Below are positions 12,601 through 23,262 of a stretch of 64,000 nucleotides of DNA, one piece after another. Location: contig JALUTQ010000041.1 of NCBI GenBank assembly GCA_032718865.1, positions 1,550,001 through 1,614,000 of the forward strand. Reading direction: 5' to 3'. The position numbers and the translations under genes were made by a program. The notes below the pieces were generated by a model. That model was not told where the DNA came from and ran no database searches. It saw only the letters and a program-made list of their open reading frames with translations. How positions within the stretch are numbered: position 1 is the stretch's first letter; each line of letters starts with the position of its first letter. This DNA is from Tilletia caries (taxonomy: Eukaryota; Basidiomycota; Exobasidiomycetes; Tilletiales; Tilletiaceae).

Positions 12601-15600
12601 CTCCTCCTTCCAGCGCTCCAGAGCGTGCGGTCCACTTTCGAAGGCAACGAGCATCGGCGGGACACGTTCTCCCTCGGAAGCGGTTCAGGTCATCCGGGCC
12701 AGCGTCCCCTGTCTGCTCTCATTGACGACTCGTCTCCACTGGGTGCAGCTGTCGCAGACGCCATCAAGGATGAGGCACAGCATCCAGTAAGCGCAGTCTC
12801 TTCCGGCACTCGCTCTACGTCCAGCTCGACATGGAGCCGGACCGGGGATGGTGCTCGGCATGGACGCAACTCGACGAGTCCTCCCACGACGGGCGAGTCG
12901 GTCGCTCAGCCCTCCGGCCGGTTATCTCTGCAGGAGTCTGCGGCCGGCGACCGCATGAGGCTTAACCGAAAGCCGAGTCATCCGACTCTGGTGGAAGAAA
13001 GCGAACAATACGATACGGCCAGCTCTTCGCAGGAAGGACCACCGAGGGCTTCCACTGTAGCGGTTGGGCGGGACTCAAGCCGGCCCTCGGAGTCCAAGTC
13101 CACCGCAGCATCCGCTGCCTCGGCAAAGGACGACGACAAGAACACTGGGACAGGCTCAGGCCGGTCATCTCTCACTCAAGATGCTGGAGGGAGCACACGA
13201 ACCGAGGGGACGCGGGCGCGTGACATGCCCGGCCCTGAGGATGAGATTGACGGACTGACGATCCAGATGCGAGCCGATGGCGGGTTCACCTACCTTGATG
13301 CCGAGGGGAACCCACTGGGAAGCAAAGTGGTCCTTACGCTGGCAATAGAGAAGGCGAAGAAAGCGGTCACGCTGGACAGCTCGAACAAGGTGCCGGAAGC
13401 GATTAGCGCTTACAAGCATGCGCTGAGGTTGCTGGAGGAGGTCATGGATCGCATAGCCCCAAAACCTGGTCAAAGGCCTAAGGCGAATCGAGAGGAGGAA
13501 CGAAGAAGATTGGTCATTATTGTGAGTAGCGTTCCTTACTGACAACTCAGTGTCCCCGCTCACCACGTTCCCTGTATTTACAGCATGATACCTATGCGGA
13601 CCGCATCCGACTGTTGTCTGCCATCAATGGTAATGGAACGCGACCACACGCCCACGCTTCCAAATCCTCTCTTTCCAATCCGACAGTGAAAGGCAGACGC
13701 GATGCCGCCTCGACTTTTAATGCAGACATGATCCCACGTCCCAGGGCTGTGCCTGCTCTCGAGCCGCGTCGAAGCGATGGATTCCATGAGGCGATTGCAG
13801 CTCAAGTTGCTGCCCAATCCAGTGGAACGACCCGGGATTCGGCACCAGAGCGTGAACGGCAGCACAGTCTGCGCAGCGTAGCCTCTGCCGGTGTCCTGCG
13901 GGCACGGATACCGTCGATTCCTTTGGGCGAACGGCCGGCCTCGCTCGCTCAAGCACCCGATGCTCAACAGTCCCAAGCGGAGACAAGGCAGAACAGTATC
14001 AGCTCGACCATAGCTCCGAGACAGACATCGCTTGGCAGTGATTCGAGGCGGGATAGCATGGCAACTGCACTGAGTAGCCACACGTTGACTCCGCGCAACG
14101 CGCTAGGGAGTGGTTCGTCCTCAGAGAAGACCCAGCACATGCCGAAGATCTCGATCCAACCGGAGTCTCCGGAGAGTCGGCAGGCGCGATTGGCTGATGC
14201 CGTGATAACCACCGACGGCATCCCTCGGCCTACCAAGACGCCGAAGAAAACATTGCAGTCGGAAGGGTTCTACCATCGGCGAGCGGATTCGGATGGCTCT
14301 GGTCAATCTCAACCTTTGTCCGGTGCGCGACGAGAAAGCGGCAGCTCGCCGTCACGGGCCCGCGGCCTTGCGGACGGCATCCGGACGCCTACTACTCCTT
14401 ACTTCGATTCATCTTCCCAGCTTCACCTGGAGGAGGACTCAGGCTCGAAGCCTGGGTCGGAGTGGGGTGCCCCGCAAAGCGATGGTGTTGGGGAGAAGGA
14501 GCGGACGAACACGCTTGGTGTTGGACTGATGAGCCCGCCCCAATTCCATGGTGATGCAGACAGCGTTCGCTTGCGGCCACTGTCGGGCTATACGGAGGCA
14601 GGGGCCAGCCAGGCCGCTTCCGATGGACATCCCTCTTCGGATCTTGACCGTGCCTTGGCTGGTCTGGATGCCAGTCTCAACCAGTTGTCGCACGAAAGGA
14701 TACACGGGACGGTGCGCGCGTCGACGCGTCGGCAATCGCGGTATTCGCTGCACTCGACTGCCGCGGGCGGTGATAAGGCGGCTGCGGCTGCGGTTGCCGC
14801 TGGTGCGCCTGGAGCCCCTGGAGCCACAGTGACCGCACGAAGGCAGAAGACCATGTCGACAGCTTCCCGGCCTGAGTTGCCAGAGTCGGCACGGGGGGCT
14901 ACTGAGTTCCCGCGGATGGCGGGCGGCGAAACGGATGCTGATCTTGAGCCTGATGCTCGTGCGGTTGGGTCGTATCGTCAGCGATCGTCATCACAACCGG
15001 CTCCCAAGCGGCCTCCGATCCCCTCCTCGTTCATGAATGGTACCCCACAGCCGCCGATGCCGCGCTTGACGCGCCAAGGATCGACCTCGTCGAGTCACGC
15101 CCTGTCACCGGGTGCTGCCCCTGGACGAGCGGGATCGATCAGCAACATCCGACCGGGACTTGGTGGACAGAGTGGTTTCCGATTCCCCTCACCTTCGCCA
15201 AGTGCTGTCTCCACTTTCGGGCCCTCCGACGTCTTCTCCCCCACCGCTGTTCCTTATGACGAGGAAGGGCAGCCCAAAGCTTCGGCGATGTTTGATCTGT
15301 TCCCGACCGGCTTGCCTTCGGTGCAGTATAGCGGCGTGGCTTCCTTCGTCACAGCCGTCTCCAACAGCGCGATCCCGATCGTGGAGATGGATCCTGGCGC
15401 ACACGACTACTCGCAGGTATTCCCTATGCCGGCCAACGTCATGATGCGACCCTTCCACGTCCTTCGACAACTCCAGAGCAGTCTCACCACCGGTGCCCAT
15501 CTGACACGCAAGCTCTATGCACCCAAGAACCTCTGGGCGAACGCTCAGCAGGCGGGCGCGAAGATTGCCCTGCTGGACCTGAAGGTGCGGATGTTGGACC

Positions 15601-16423
15601 TCGTCGCTACGGGGATGGAACCAGTCGAGGCTGGCGGAAAGGCACTGCTGAACCCGCCTGTGACGTCTCAGCCGGGCTTACTGGCGGTACAGGCGACCAG
15701 GTTCTCACGCCAGCTGGACGAGTTTGAGCTGTTGTTGATGGACGTGCAGAACACGCTGGCGCAGAAGATGAGCTATGTAGAGCCCGTTGCGGGGAAGAAG
15801 AACAAGGTGAGTTTCTCAGATTTAGACCGTGTACGCCCAGCCGTTTGTTCTTGGCATGCTGACCATGGATTCTTGCGGGATCTGCAGAATGCATTTGGGT
15901 CCATTGGGTCGCGCCTGAAGGGCTCCTTTGGCGGGCTAACTTCGTCAAGCAAGGGGTGAGTCCCACAACCGCAGTCCACTCTTGTGCTGCGACCGGTAAC
16001 TTATCCACCTTCTTCTTTTCACTTTCTTTGACTTCGCAGCATGGACTCTCCTTCCGACTACATGTTCTCCCTCTCCCGCGTGTGCTCCAAGCTCGGCCAC
16101 CTCGACCAACACGTCCAGTCTGTCGTTCGGGCCCAGTCAGGTGCATCCGAGAACGAGCCTCGGAGTCCGGGCACCGAGACGTACGCTGCGCTCCCGACTG
16201 AGGTGCGGGTGTCGATTGAGGCCAAGTTGAAGCGTACCAGTGACTGGTTGGCCAACGTGTTGCTGTGCTTTGTGCTGCGGGATGTGGCTGTCATCTTGGA
16301 TAGGTGAGTATTGTGGACTGTAACATCGATACCAACGGGAGGGCTTCTTTTGGCTGACAGATTGCCTTCGAATCGTCACATAGATACACCAAGCGCGCAT
16401 CGATTCCATTTGTCGAAGGTTGA
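9607..16423 (+). CDS. Very large Ser-rich MIT-domain protein
   Basis: Five exons: 9607-13521, 13584-15806, 15888-15955, 16040-16303, 16384-16423; 2169 aa. The first about 1200 residues are Ser/Gly/Ala/Thr-rich and predicted disordered. At about 1240-1320, spanning the first intron, lies an MIT (microtubule interacting and trafficking) three-helix domain: AIEKAKKAVTLDSSNKVPEA, then SAYKHALRLLEEVMDRI. MIT domains bind ESCRT-III tails or VPS4-type partners. A second conserved block near the C-terminus includes MDPGAHDYSQVFPMPANVMM and DLVATGMEPVEAGGK, and the protein ends YTKRASIPFVEG. I recognise this as a conserved fungal MIT protein without an assigned function. The third intron (15807-15887) is 81 bases with no in-frame stop, so retention would add 27 residues without a frameshift. 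Confidence 0.85.
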
Positions 16424-17066
16424 TCGAGTCCTCGACACACCTCATCCGTCCGACCTGTTGTACGAGTATCAACCCCCCTACATTTTCGACGCTCCATTCT
16501 CGGGGAACATCCCGCTTCGCTCAGGCTTGGGTCCCATCTCTCTCTCAAAGAGGCCACTCATCCAACAAGAAAGGCCAGACACAGCCGGAACAATCTATTT
16601 TCCCTCTTGCCCCCCCTTTGATCCTTGCCCATGCTCCGCAGGTGTTCCTCTTCTTTCCCGCTTCCCTCTTCTCGCTCCTCTCCTCTTCTTCTCGTTTATC
16701 ACGCTAACGAAGCACACTTAAAAGCCCTTTATTTCATCGCAAAGACCAGACATATCTATTTTCCTTCCCCCCCTTCTTCCCCTCTATCCGCTCTTTCTTG
16801 CGTTCCCAGGGCGTTGCGGGAGGTGTTTCTCACCACTCTTGCTTCTCGAATGATCTGCTGTATCTGTTTAAGTACACCACACCTCCATTCTCTGTGAAGC
16901 AACCTCGTGCTCTGTTCGCTTAGCCCTCCTCCAGCCCGTCCCCTTCTCTGTCTATCACTTGGGCTGTCCGTGAATGACTCTGGGCCGTCTGGTGATGGAA
17001 AGGATGCTCATCGATTTGGAGGAGTAGTGCGAGGCGCAAAATCGAAAAGAGAGGTCGCTGGATTCT
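16424..17066. other. Convergent intergenic region, no gene seen
   Basis: The 3' flanks of the MIT-protein gene and the NUFIP-like gene meet here. The sequence is C/T-rich over 16590-16900 and less GC-rich than the neighbouring genes. It presumably holds both 3' untranslated regions. I see no RNA gene, repeat or credible coding frame. Confidence 0.5.
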
Positions 17067-18956
17067 TCAGTCCAGCCGTATACCCAGACGTTTGAGGGTC
17101 TCCCGCCGTTCCCACTCGCGCTCCCACTCCAACTGCTGCCAGCCAACCCCGCGTGCCTCATAGATACCCGCCCCCATAGCCGCCGGGACCGCCTTCGCCG
17201 CTGTACTGTCCTTTGGCTCGCCTTCACTGTCGACGTCCAATCCGACAGCTTTGCGCAAATCGTCCGGCAAGGCCACATGAACAGGTACCTGCTCCAGCAC
17301 AACGCTCACTCGCTCCGCAATCCGTCGAATATCGTCTTGCTCTGAGAACCCAACACGGAGACCGAGTCGGAAGAGTTCGGTTTCAGAGATCGGTCGCATC
17401 TGGTTCTTGGAGAGGGACGTCGGCGGCGGCTGCCAGACGGCGCCGAGGTGGTTGTGATGGTGTGGAGTTGAGGGGTTGTCGGCCACGACGTGCAGGATGA
17501 GTTCCAGGGCTGCTGTCCGGTGGGATTCGGTTGGGAGCTCGTCCAATGTCCGAATGGCCGTCGTCAAGCCGTTCTCCCTTGTGCCGGCTTCGAGACTGGC
17601 TTTGGGAAGGGTGCATGGACCCAGGATCTCTCGGATCGGCTCGTCTTCGCAACATGCGAGGAGTTGTTCGTGGGTAAGCGGGAAGGGATCCAAGGACCGA
17701 AGTGGGTCGAGGAACGTGAGGGGATCCGGGGCGGGTGGGTATGCCAGACTCGAGAGTGGCTTCAATTCGATTCGTCGTGGTTGTGGCAGTGCAGACGTCT
17801 TTCCCTGCTCCTCGTCAGCAGAAGGAGCCACATCGACGATCAAATTCGCTCGTCGCAGTGCTTCCTCCGCATCACCCCGTTTCCGCTCGACGCCAACGAG
17901 GAAGGCGTTAAGAACAAGAAAGCGGAAGAACTGGAGGACTGCATTCGTGTGGGAGGCAGTCTCGCGGCGGAGGAGGGCGTGTAGGAGCGATGATGATGGC
18001 CTGGCGAATGGATTAGAGGGTGGACCTCGTGGCTTTGGTCGTACTTTGCGAGGTGGTTCGCGTTGATGATATTGTGTCGCAGGTCGAGAGGAAGGGTTGT
18101 AAGAAGAGGACGTGGTTGGGTTCTCCTTAAGAGACGTCTCCCTCGGTACCGTTTTGTCTATCTGCGCCGCCTTGGCTGGGGACGACTCCGGTTTGACATT
18201 CTTGTCGACTGCATCGGACTGATCTTCTCGTGCTTCCGTTGCGCCATCGTCTTCCTTCGCTTCCTCGTCCCCGTGCTCCTCGACCTGATCCTCCTCGCCT
18301 TCTCCATCGCCCGCCGCGCTCTCAGAGGAACTGCTATCGTCATCGTCCTCAGATGACGATGAAGCTGATGACGAATCATCCTCGCCGTCCCGTGCCTTCG
18401 TCTTGAGGGTTGCCCTCTCCTTTCCCTTGCCCCTGTCTTCTTGCGCCACAGCCTCATCGTTCCTCTTCCGCTTCCGACTCCCCTCGGCGGAGGAAGAGCC
18501 GGGCAGCCTCCAGATAGCATCGCGCTCCTTCTGTTCGATGACAGCCTTGGTCGGCCACCGCTTCTTGCGTTCTGCGATCCAGTGCTCGATGAGGAGCGGG
18601 TGGTCGAGACGAATGTTCAGGCCTTGGATCGTTGCGTCGGGAGGTCCGTCTGTGGTCGTCTGAGCTGGCGCTGACGAGGAGGAAGAAGAAGGCTGGGTGT
18701 GGTGCTGCCTTCTTGGTGCGCGTCCTTGGTCCTCTGCGCCGCCATATCCTCTGCCTTCTTGAGCTTGCGCTGCTCTGCCGCCGCTGTGGAAGTGCTGTGA
18801 ATGCGGTTGACCTCCGCCTGCGCCGCTGCCTCTGCCTCGTCCGCGGCCGCCTCGGTTCGCTGGGCGGTTCTGGCCAGCGTGAGTGGGAGGAGCGGGCAGA
18901 GATACCGGCGCTGACGATGTTGTTGGCCGCGCTGGAAGGGGATGAAAAGGTCTCAT
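17067..18956 (-). CDS. RSA1: NUFIP1/Rsa1-like box C/D snoRNP assembly factor
   Basis: Single-exon frame of 629 aa. Residues about 107-147 match the NUFIP1 conserved domain (IQGLNIRLDHPLLIEHWIAE, then RKKRWPTKAVIEQKE). In Rsa1/NUFIP this domain bridges Snu13/15.5K and the R2TP chaperone during box C/D snoRNP and pre-60S assembly, in the nucleus. The N-terminus is RGG-like, and an acidic serine-rich segment follows the domain. A C-terminal block with NPFARPSSSLLHALLRRE and FFRFLVLNAFLVGV is in the place expected for the C-terminal region of the family. It diverges from PGS1 with only 95 bases between the two start codons. Gene name by family similarity only. Confidence 0.8.
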   Translation of the reverse strand: MRPFHPLPARPTTSSAPVSLPAPPTHAGQNRPANRGGRGRGRGSGAGGGQPHSQHFHSGGRAAQAQEGRGYGGAEDQGRAPRRQHHTQPSSSSSSAPAQTTTDGPPDATIQGLNIRLDHPLLIEHWIAERKKRWPTKAVIEQKERDAIWRLPGSSSAEGSRKRKRNDEAVAQEDRGKGKERATLKTKARDGEDDSSSASSSSEDDDDSSSSESAAGDGEGEEDQVEEHGDEEAKEDDGATEAREDQSDAVDKNVKPESSPAKAAQIDKTVPRETSLKENPTTSSSYNPSSRPATQYHQREPPRKVRPKPRGPPSNPFARPSSSLLHALLRRETASHTNAVLQFFRFLVLNAFLVGVERKRGDAEEALRRANLIVDVAPSADEEQGKTSALPQPRRIELKPLSSLAYPPAPDPLTFLDPLRSLDPFPLTHEQLLACCEDEPIREILGPCTLPKASLEAGTRENGLTTAIRTLDELPTESHRTAALELILHVVADNPSTPHHHNHLGAVWQPPPTSLSKNQMRPISETELFRLGLRVGFSEQDDIRRIAERVSVVLEQVPVHVALPDDLRKAVGLDVDSEGEPKDSTAAKAVPAAMGAGIYEARGVGWQQLEWEREWERRETLKRLGIRLD

Positions 18957-19051
18957 TCTGTGAAGGTGGTGGTCGAGCTCATCGTCGATGCTGTCCTACT
19001 CATCTTCTCCTTGACTACGATCGACGCTGACAGCGGCGAGGACGAGAGAAG
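18957..19051. promoter_or_regulatory. 95-bp divergent promoter, NUFIP-like / PGS1
   Basis: Only 95 bases separate the two divergent start codons, so core promoters and both 5' leaders must overlap or extend into coding sequence. No TATA box is visible. A start further downstream for either gene would widen the gap, but the chosen starts are the first in-frame ATGs. Confidence 0.45.
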
Positions 19052-21048
19052 ATGGCGAGGTCGACGCTGTGCCTGAGTGTGTTGCCGCTGATCAGCAGAG
19101 GACGCTGTGCGGCTGTAAGGGTTGGTCTTCCTCCTGCTCCTGCTCATGCTCCCCGACCTCGGCGCCGTCTGACCACCTCCTCCTCCTCCTCCTCAAGGTC
19201 GGGCTCGGCAGCGCAGATTGCAGCGCGTCTCCGCTTACCTTGCTTCCCAGCCCACTCCCAGCAGCTCCACCTCTTACCCTCCCCAACCTCCTTCCACTCC
19301 TCCCTCCTCTCCCTCATCCAGTCCGCCCAGTCACGCATCCTCCTCAGCTCCCTCTACATCGGCCCCACCGAGTCCGAGCTGGTCCATACCCATCTCCGCA
19401 AGGCTCTCTCCCGCAACCCAGGCTTGAGATGTACCCTCTTGCTCGACGCCCTTCGGAGTACGCGCGAAGGTCTTGATAGGCCGAGTTCCGCTTCCCTCGT
19501 CGCTGCCCTCGTACGCGATTTCCCGGGACAGGTCGATGCCAGGCTCCATCTTACACCTCGAGTCACGTCGTCCTGGCTGCGCAAGTTGCTGCCCAAGAGA
19601 TTCGGCGAAGGACTCGGACTTCAGCACATGAAGCTCTATGTCGCAGATGACTCCCTCATCATCAGCGGGTGAGTTCCTCTCGGTCGCCGTCCTCCCTCCC
19701 AAAATTCGGAATGCTCACGTTTCATCCCTTCCTTCAGCGCCAACCTATCACAAGACTACTTCACCAATCGACAAGATCGATATCTCCTCGTCAAGGATCA
19801 TGCACCCCTCAGCGACTACGTCCACGACCTGATCGGACATCGTTTTGCCAGACACGCATACCGTCTCGAACCCGCCGTGCCCTCCTCATCCGGTCCATTC
19901 GCCGGCGATGCCAAGAACACAGCATATACCCTCGTATGGGATGGTGGCGATCACTCAAGAAGAATCTGGTCAACGCCGGCGGGCTCTCCCGATCAAGCGG
20001 GTGATTCTCCGCCACGGGAATATGCATGGGCCTCCTCGCTCTCGCAGGACCTTCTCTCACACACCAACAAGTGGGAAGCACAGCATACGTCGCAGACGAG
20101 CGGGGACGAAATACAGCTGAGGGAAGCAAAGGAGAAGGAGGGAGATCACAAGCATGAGTCAACGGCAACGGGGGACGTCCAGATCGTGCCACTGCTCCAA
20201 CTCGGCACCGTTGGTCTGACTCAGGAGACAGACGCACTCCACCTTCTCCTCTCCGAACACCTCTCTCCCAACCCTTCTCTCCCCCAAGAAAGAACGGTCG
20301 TCGATCTGACGACAGGCTACTTCAGTCCCTCCCCTTCCCTCGTCCGTCTCCTCCTCCGCAACGGCGGTGGCGATCGTGAAGGAGCTTCGATCCTCCTCCG
20401 CGTCCTCACTGCCTCGCCCCGCTCGAATGGATTCTTCGGCTCCAGTTTCCCGTCGGGCTTGCTGCCGGCGGCGTACGTACTGCTCGAACGCGCCTTTGCG
20501 AACAGGGTTGGGGAAGCTGGCTGGCGGGATTCGAGTGGTCAGCAGGGACAGAAAGGAGAACGACAAGGTCGGGTGCTGGAGATGCGGAGATGGGAGAAGG
20601 AGGGGTGGACGTATCATGCGAAAGGTATGTGATTTCACCATTCTGTGTGCGAACGATGGCCCAAACGGCCTTTTATATCTGATCCTTTCTCCTCCTTTCC
20701 ACGGATTCCTTAGGCATCTGGATCACCCTGCCCTCAGCTCCCAACCCGACAATCACCCTCCTCGGCTCGTCCAACTACGGCCGACGGTCCGCCCACCTCG
20801 ACGCAGAATGCACCTTCCTGATCTCTACCACCTCCACCACGACATCCTCGTCCTTGTCGTCATCATCGTCCTCAGCGAACTTTGGGACCAAGCTGGGAGT
20901 CGAGAGGGATGCACTACTGGGCCATGCACGAGTATGGAATTGGCAGCGGCAGCTTCGGGAGCAGGAGAGGGAAGAAGAGAAGGCGTTGGGTATCAAGGTC
21001 ACTCCGCTTCTGAGGGTGCTCACATGGGCTTTGAAGGGCATGTTGTAA
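19052..21048 (+). CDS. PGS1: CDP-diacylglycerol-glycerol-3-phosphate 3-phosphatidyltransferase
   Basis: Mitochondrial phosphatidylglycerophosphate synthase, the committed step of cardiolipin synthesis (CDP-diacylglycerol + glycerol-3-phosphate gives PGP + CMP). Exons 19052-19668, 19738-20624 and 20714-21048; 612 aa. It belongs to the phospholipase-D superfamily. The first HxKxxxxD motif is H192, K194, D199 in QHMKLYVADD, followed by IISGANLSQDYFTNRQDRY across intron 1. The second is YHAKGIWITL followed by LLGSSNYGRRSAHLDAE across intron 2, matching the eukaryotic PGS1 form that lacks the second aspartate. The N-terminus is Arg/Ser/Ala-rich with few acids, consistent with a mitochondrial presequence. 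A hydrophilic insert of about 60 residues with KWEAQHTSQ and DHKHESTATG lies in the middle. Confidence 0.93.
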
Positions 21049-21129
21049 CGATTATCAATGAATGCTACCGACGACGCCCACATATGACATACACGGACGA
21101 TGACATTATTTGCTCCTTTCAACCTCAGA

Positions 21130-21530
21130 TCCTTGACTGAAGATCGGATGCTGAAAGCAAACGAACGCGGGATTGTGTGTAGGCCTCGGCTGTGGTGCGA
21201 TGAATGGCAAGAGTGAGAAAGTATAGATCCTCCCCAGCGGGGGAGGAAAGAAGGCGGCCCCAAAGAATCGTTCAAAGGAGGGTGATCTCGGTCAGGTGCG
21301 ACTCCAGCACCTCGTCCATCACGTCCCGAAGAATGGCCCCAATCTGGAGAGTCGATCCACCGCCACCGTCGGATGAACATACACCTCCCTCGACGGCGTG
21401 ACCGTGGAGAGCGTCGCAGGGTAGTGGGCCGAGGCTGCGATTTCGAGAAAGGCGTCGCGGAAGTGATACCAGACGTCGTCGAAGGAGTGGGGGTCACCGG
21501 TGTAGTCCGGGAAGTGGTTCCGAATGTCGA
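21130..21530. repeat. Duplicated 3' end of the G-alpha gene (copy A)
   Basis: 401 bases aligning to 27704-28102 in the same orientation, with about 14 substitutions and one 2-base insertion (GA, near 21338) by eye, roughly 96% identity. The source is the last coding part and 3' flank of the G-alpha gene at 27846-31450. Left and right edges are abrupt: homology starts at TCCTTGACTGAAG and stops just after ATGTCGA. It lies just downstream of PGS1. Confidence 0.9.
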
Positions 21531-22362
21531 TTGGAGGGTCCGCGGAGTGGGTGTGCTGGGAAGCTGGGAAGGTGGCTGCGTTTCCGGCCCCGAAAACGTC
21601 CTTGCCTGTGTGTATGCGGATGGAAGATGAGCCATTTTACTGTTGGGAAGCAGACAATGGGAAGGAGATAGGAGGGGTGCTCAAAACATACCGAGATCTT
21701 CACTGCGAGCGACGGGGGATGAGCGGCCGCTGCTGGATGCCTTGTCGACGTGTACAGGAGGATGCTTGGCGAGGATGGCAGCAGGCAACCCACCAACGGG
21801 CGGCGTACCCACCGTCGCGCTGTTCGGACGGGGCGATCCCGACCCAGCAGCAGCACTACTCCGAACGAGATACTTCGATCGTTCCTGCCTAAGGGCATAC
21901 TCCAACATCTTGACCCTCCTTTCTGCGCGTTCGATCTCCCACCCGTTGCGGTCTCGTTCGTAGCAACGCCATTCGGACTGGAGGTAGTGGAGGACGCCGG
22001 CGAGGGTGTATTCTGCTGGTGGTCGTTGGGGTGGTAGAGGCGGGGTAGCTCCTGCGCCTGGAGCACCTTGCGGGTTGGATGTGCCTGTGCCTGTGCCTGT
22101 GCCTGATGCTGAACCTGGTGAGCCGTAGGGAGGCTGTCCCTGCTGCGCTGCTGGCTGATTGGGTGGGCCTCCGTTCTCCTGTGGATTGTTGTTGTTGTTG
22201 TTGTTCTTGCTGACAATGAATGCTGGAGTACACCGGGCTGGACCGTGCGCGGGGGCAGAGGACGGCAGCGTATGGCGGAGGCGTGGTAGCGGGTACTTAC
22301 GGCCGTACGGGAGAGCGTGCTGGGCGGCGCGCAGGATGAGAATTTCTTGGACACGTTTTCAT
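21319..22362 (-). pseudogene. Chimeric ORF: striatin N-terminus joined to a G-alpha C-terminal fragment
   Basis: Three exons on the minus strand (22362-22301, 22209-21692, 21605-21319) give an open 288-residue frame. The first two encode a low-complexity lead followed by a striatin-family signature (EYTLAGVLHYLQSEW, then ERDRNGWEIERAERR and KMLEYALRQERSKY). This is the coiled-coil end of the STRIPAK scaffold. About 25 residues of coiled coil normally found between WEIERAE and KMLEYAL appear to be missing, and no WD40 repeats follow. In the third exon the striatin frame runs without a break into the duplicated G-alpha tail (IDIRNHFPDYTGDPHSF). A 2-base insertion then shifts it to end SRLGPFFGT. 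The likeliest reading is a composite of two broken gene copies; an expressed fusion is possible. Confidence 0.7.
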
Positions 22363-22417
22363 TGCGCAACGATTTTTTTTTTCGAGATGAAGTGAGCTTC
22401 GCCTAGATGCAGGACCC

Positions 22418-22424
22418 TATAAAA
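22418..22424 (+). promoter_or_regulatory. TATA box of the small coiled-coil gene
   Basis: TATAAAA in the context CCCTATAAAAGTCGG, about 100 bases before the ATG at 22521. This is one of the few clear TATA boxes in the window. Confidence 0.5.
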
Positions 22425-22520
22425 GTCGGCCAATTCTTGGCGGTCGACCACCGTCCACCACTCACACAAGACTCAAGAACTTCAAAACATCAAACATTCA
22501 AACAGCAAACACAATCAATA

Positions 22521-23134
22521 ATGACCATCACACGCAGCGGTTCAAGCACCCCGAGCGCGCGAAGCACGCCGCGCGGCAGCAAGGCAACCACATCGTCACC
22601 TGCCCGCCGCAATGCTGCAGCGGCCGGCCTCGAGAGCCCGCCTCCCCGTGCTCGCACATCTTCAAGCTCTTCCGCCGTGGGCCTCTTAGACGCGCGGAAC
22701 GGCAGACACAGCTTTGCCTTCAGTGTCGGGTCAGCAGCAACCGAAGAGCTCTGCACCGAGCTCACCTCTCGTGCATCCAACCTCGACGAGAATGTCCGTA
22801 TTCTCGACCGGTGAGTATCTTACCCTTCCACTCTCCCACTCTTTCTCCTCACTGACCATCTTTTTCTTGCTGGTTGTACTCTTACAGTAAGGTGTCCGAA
22901 TACACCGAGGCCTTGCGCACCGCGGAAGCGACCCTCCAGAGCGAGCAGGAGGCTCACACCGGCACAAAGCAGCAGCTCGCTCAGCTTGAGCCTACTTCGG
23001 AGGCCGACCTCAACATGGCGAAGGACGCTCTCGCCCTCGAGCGCGCGGCACACGCCGCTACGAAGGCCGACCTCCACGCGCTCCAAGCCTCGGTCCGCGC
23101 TTCGTTCGCGATCCTGCCCCCCGCTGAAGACTGA
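22521..23134 (+). CDS. Small coiled-coil protein, function unknown
   Basis: Two exons (22521-22810, 22888-23134) encode 178 aa. The N-terminal 70 residues are Ser/Thr/Arg/Pro-rich. The rest is a predicted coiled coil with heptad character (ELCTELTSRASNLDENVRIL, then SEYTEALRTAEATLQSEQEA). I recognise no family. The gene lies between the chimeric striatin/G-alpha remnant and the Mutator-like element, only about 130 bases from the element's left target-site duplication. Codon use is GC-rich like its neighbours, so it looks resident rather than transposon cargo. The intron has normal GTGAGT and CAG ends. Confidence 0.65.
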
Positions 23135-23253
23135 GCGGTCATCGGCATCCCTTCCGACTCTCTCGGCTCCCATTCCTTCGGCCTTCTCCCGCATACCCTA
23201 CGGCACACGGCACACCCCTTCCTCAGCTCCTCTCAGTTCTCACCCTCACATCC

Positions 23254-23262
23254 GTTCGTAAT
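23254..23262. repeat. Left 9-bp target-site duplication of the Mutator-like element
   Basis: GTTCGTAAT here is repeated exactly at 27389-27397, directly outside the two inverted-repeat ends. A 9-base duplication is the usual footprint of Mutator-like transposition. Confidence 0.85.

Noticed and set aside
11270..12665. Minus-strand open frames opposite the MIT-protein gene
   Set aside because: No family similarity, and the plus-strand frame is continuous over 1305 codons.
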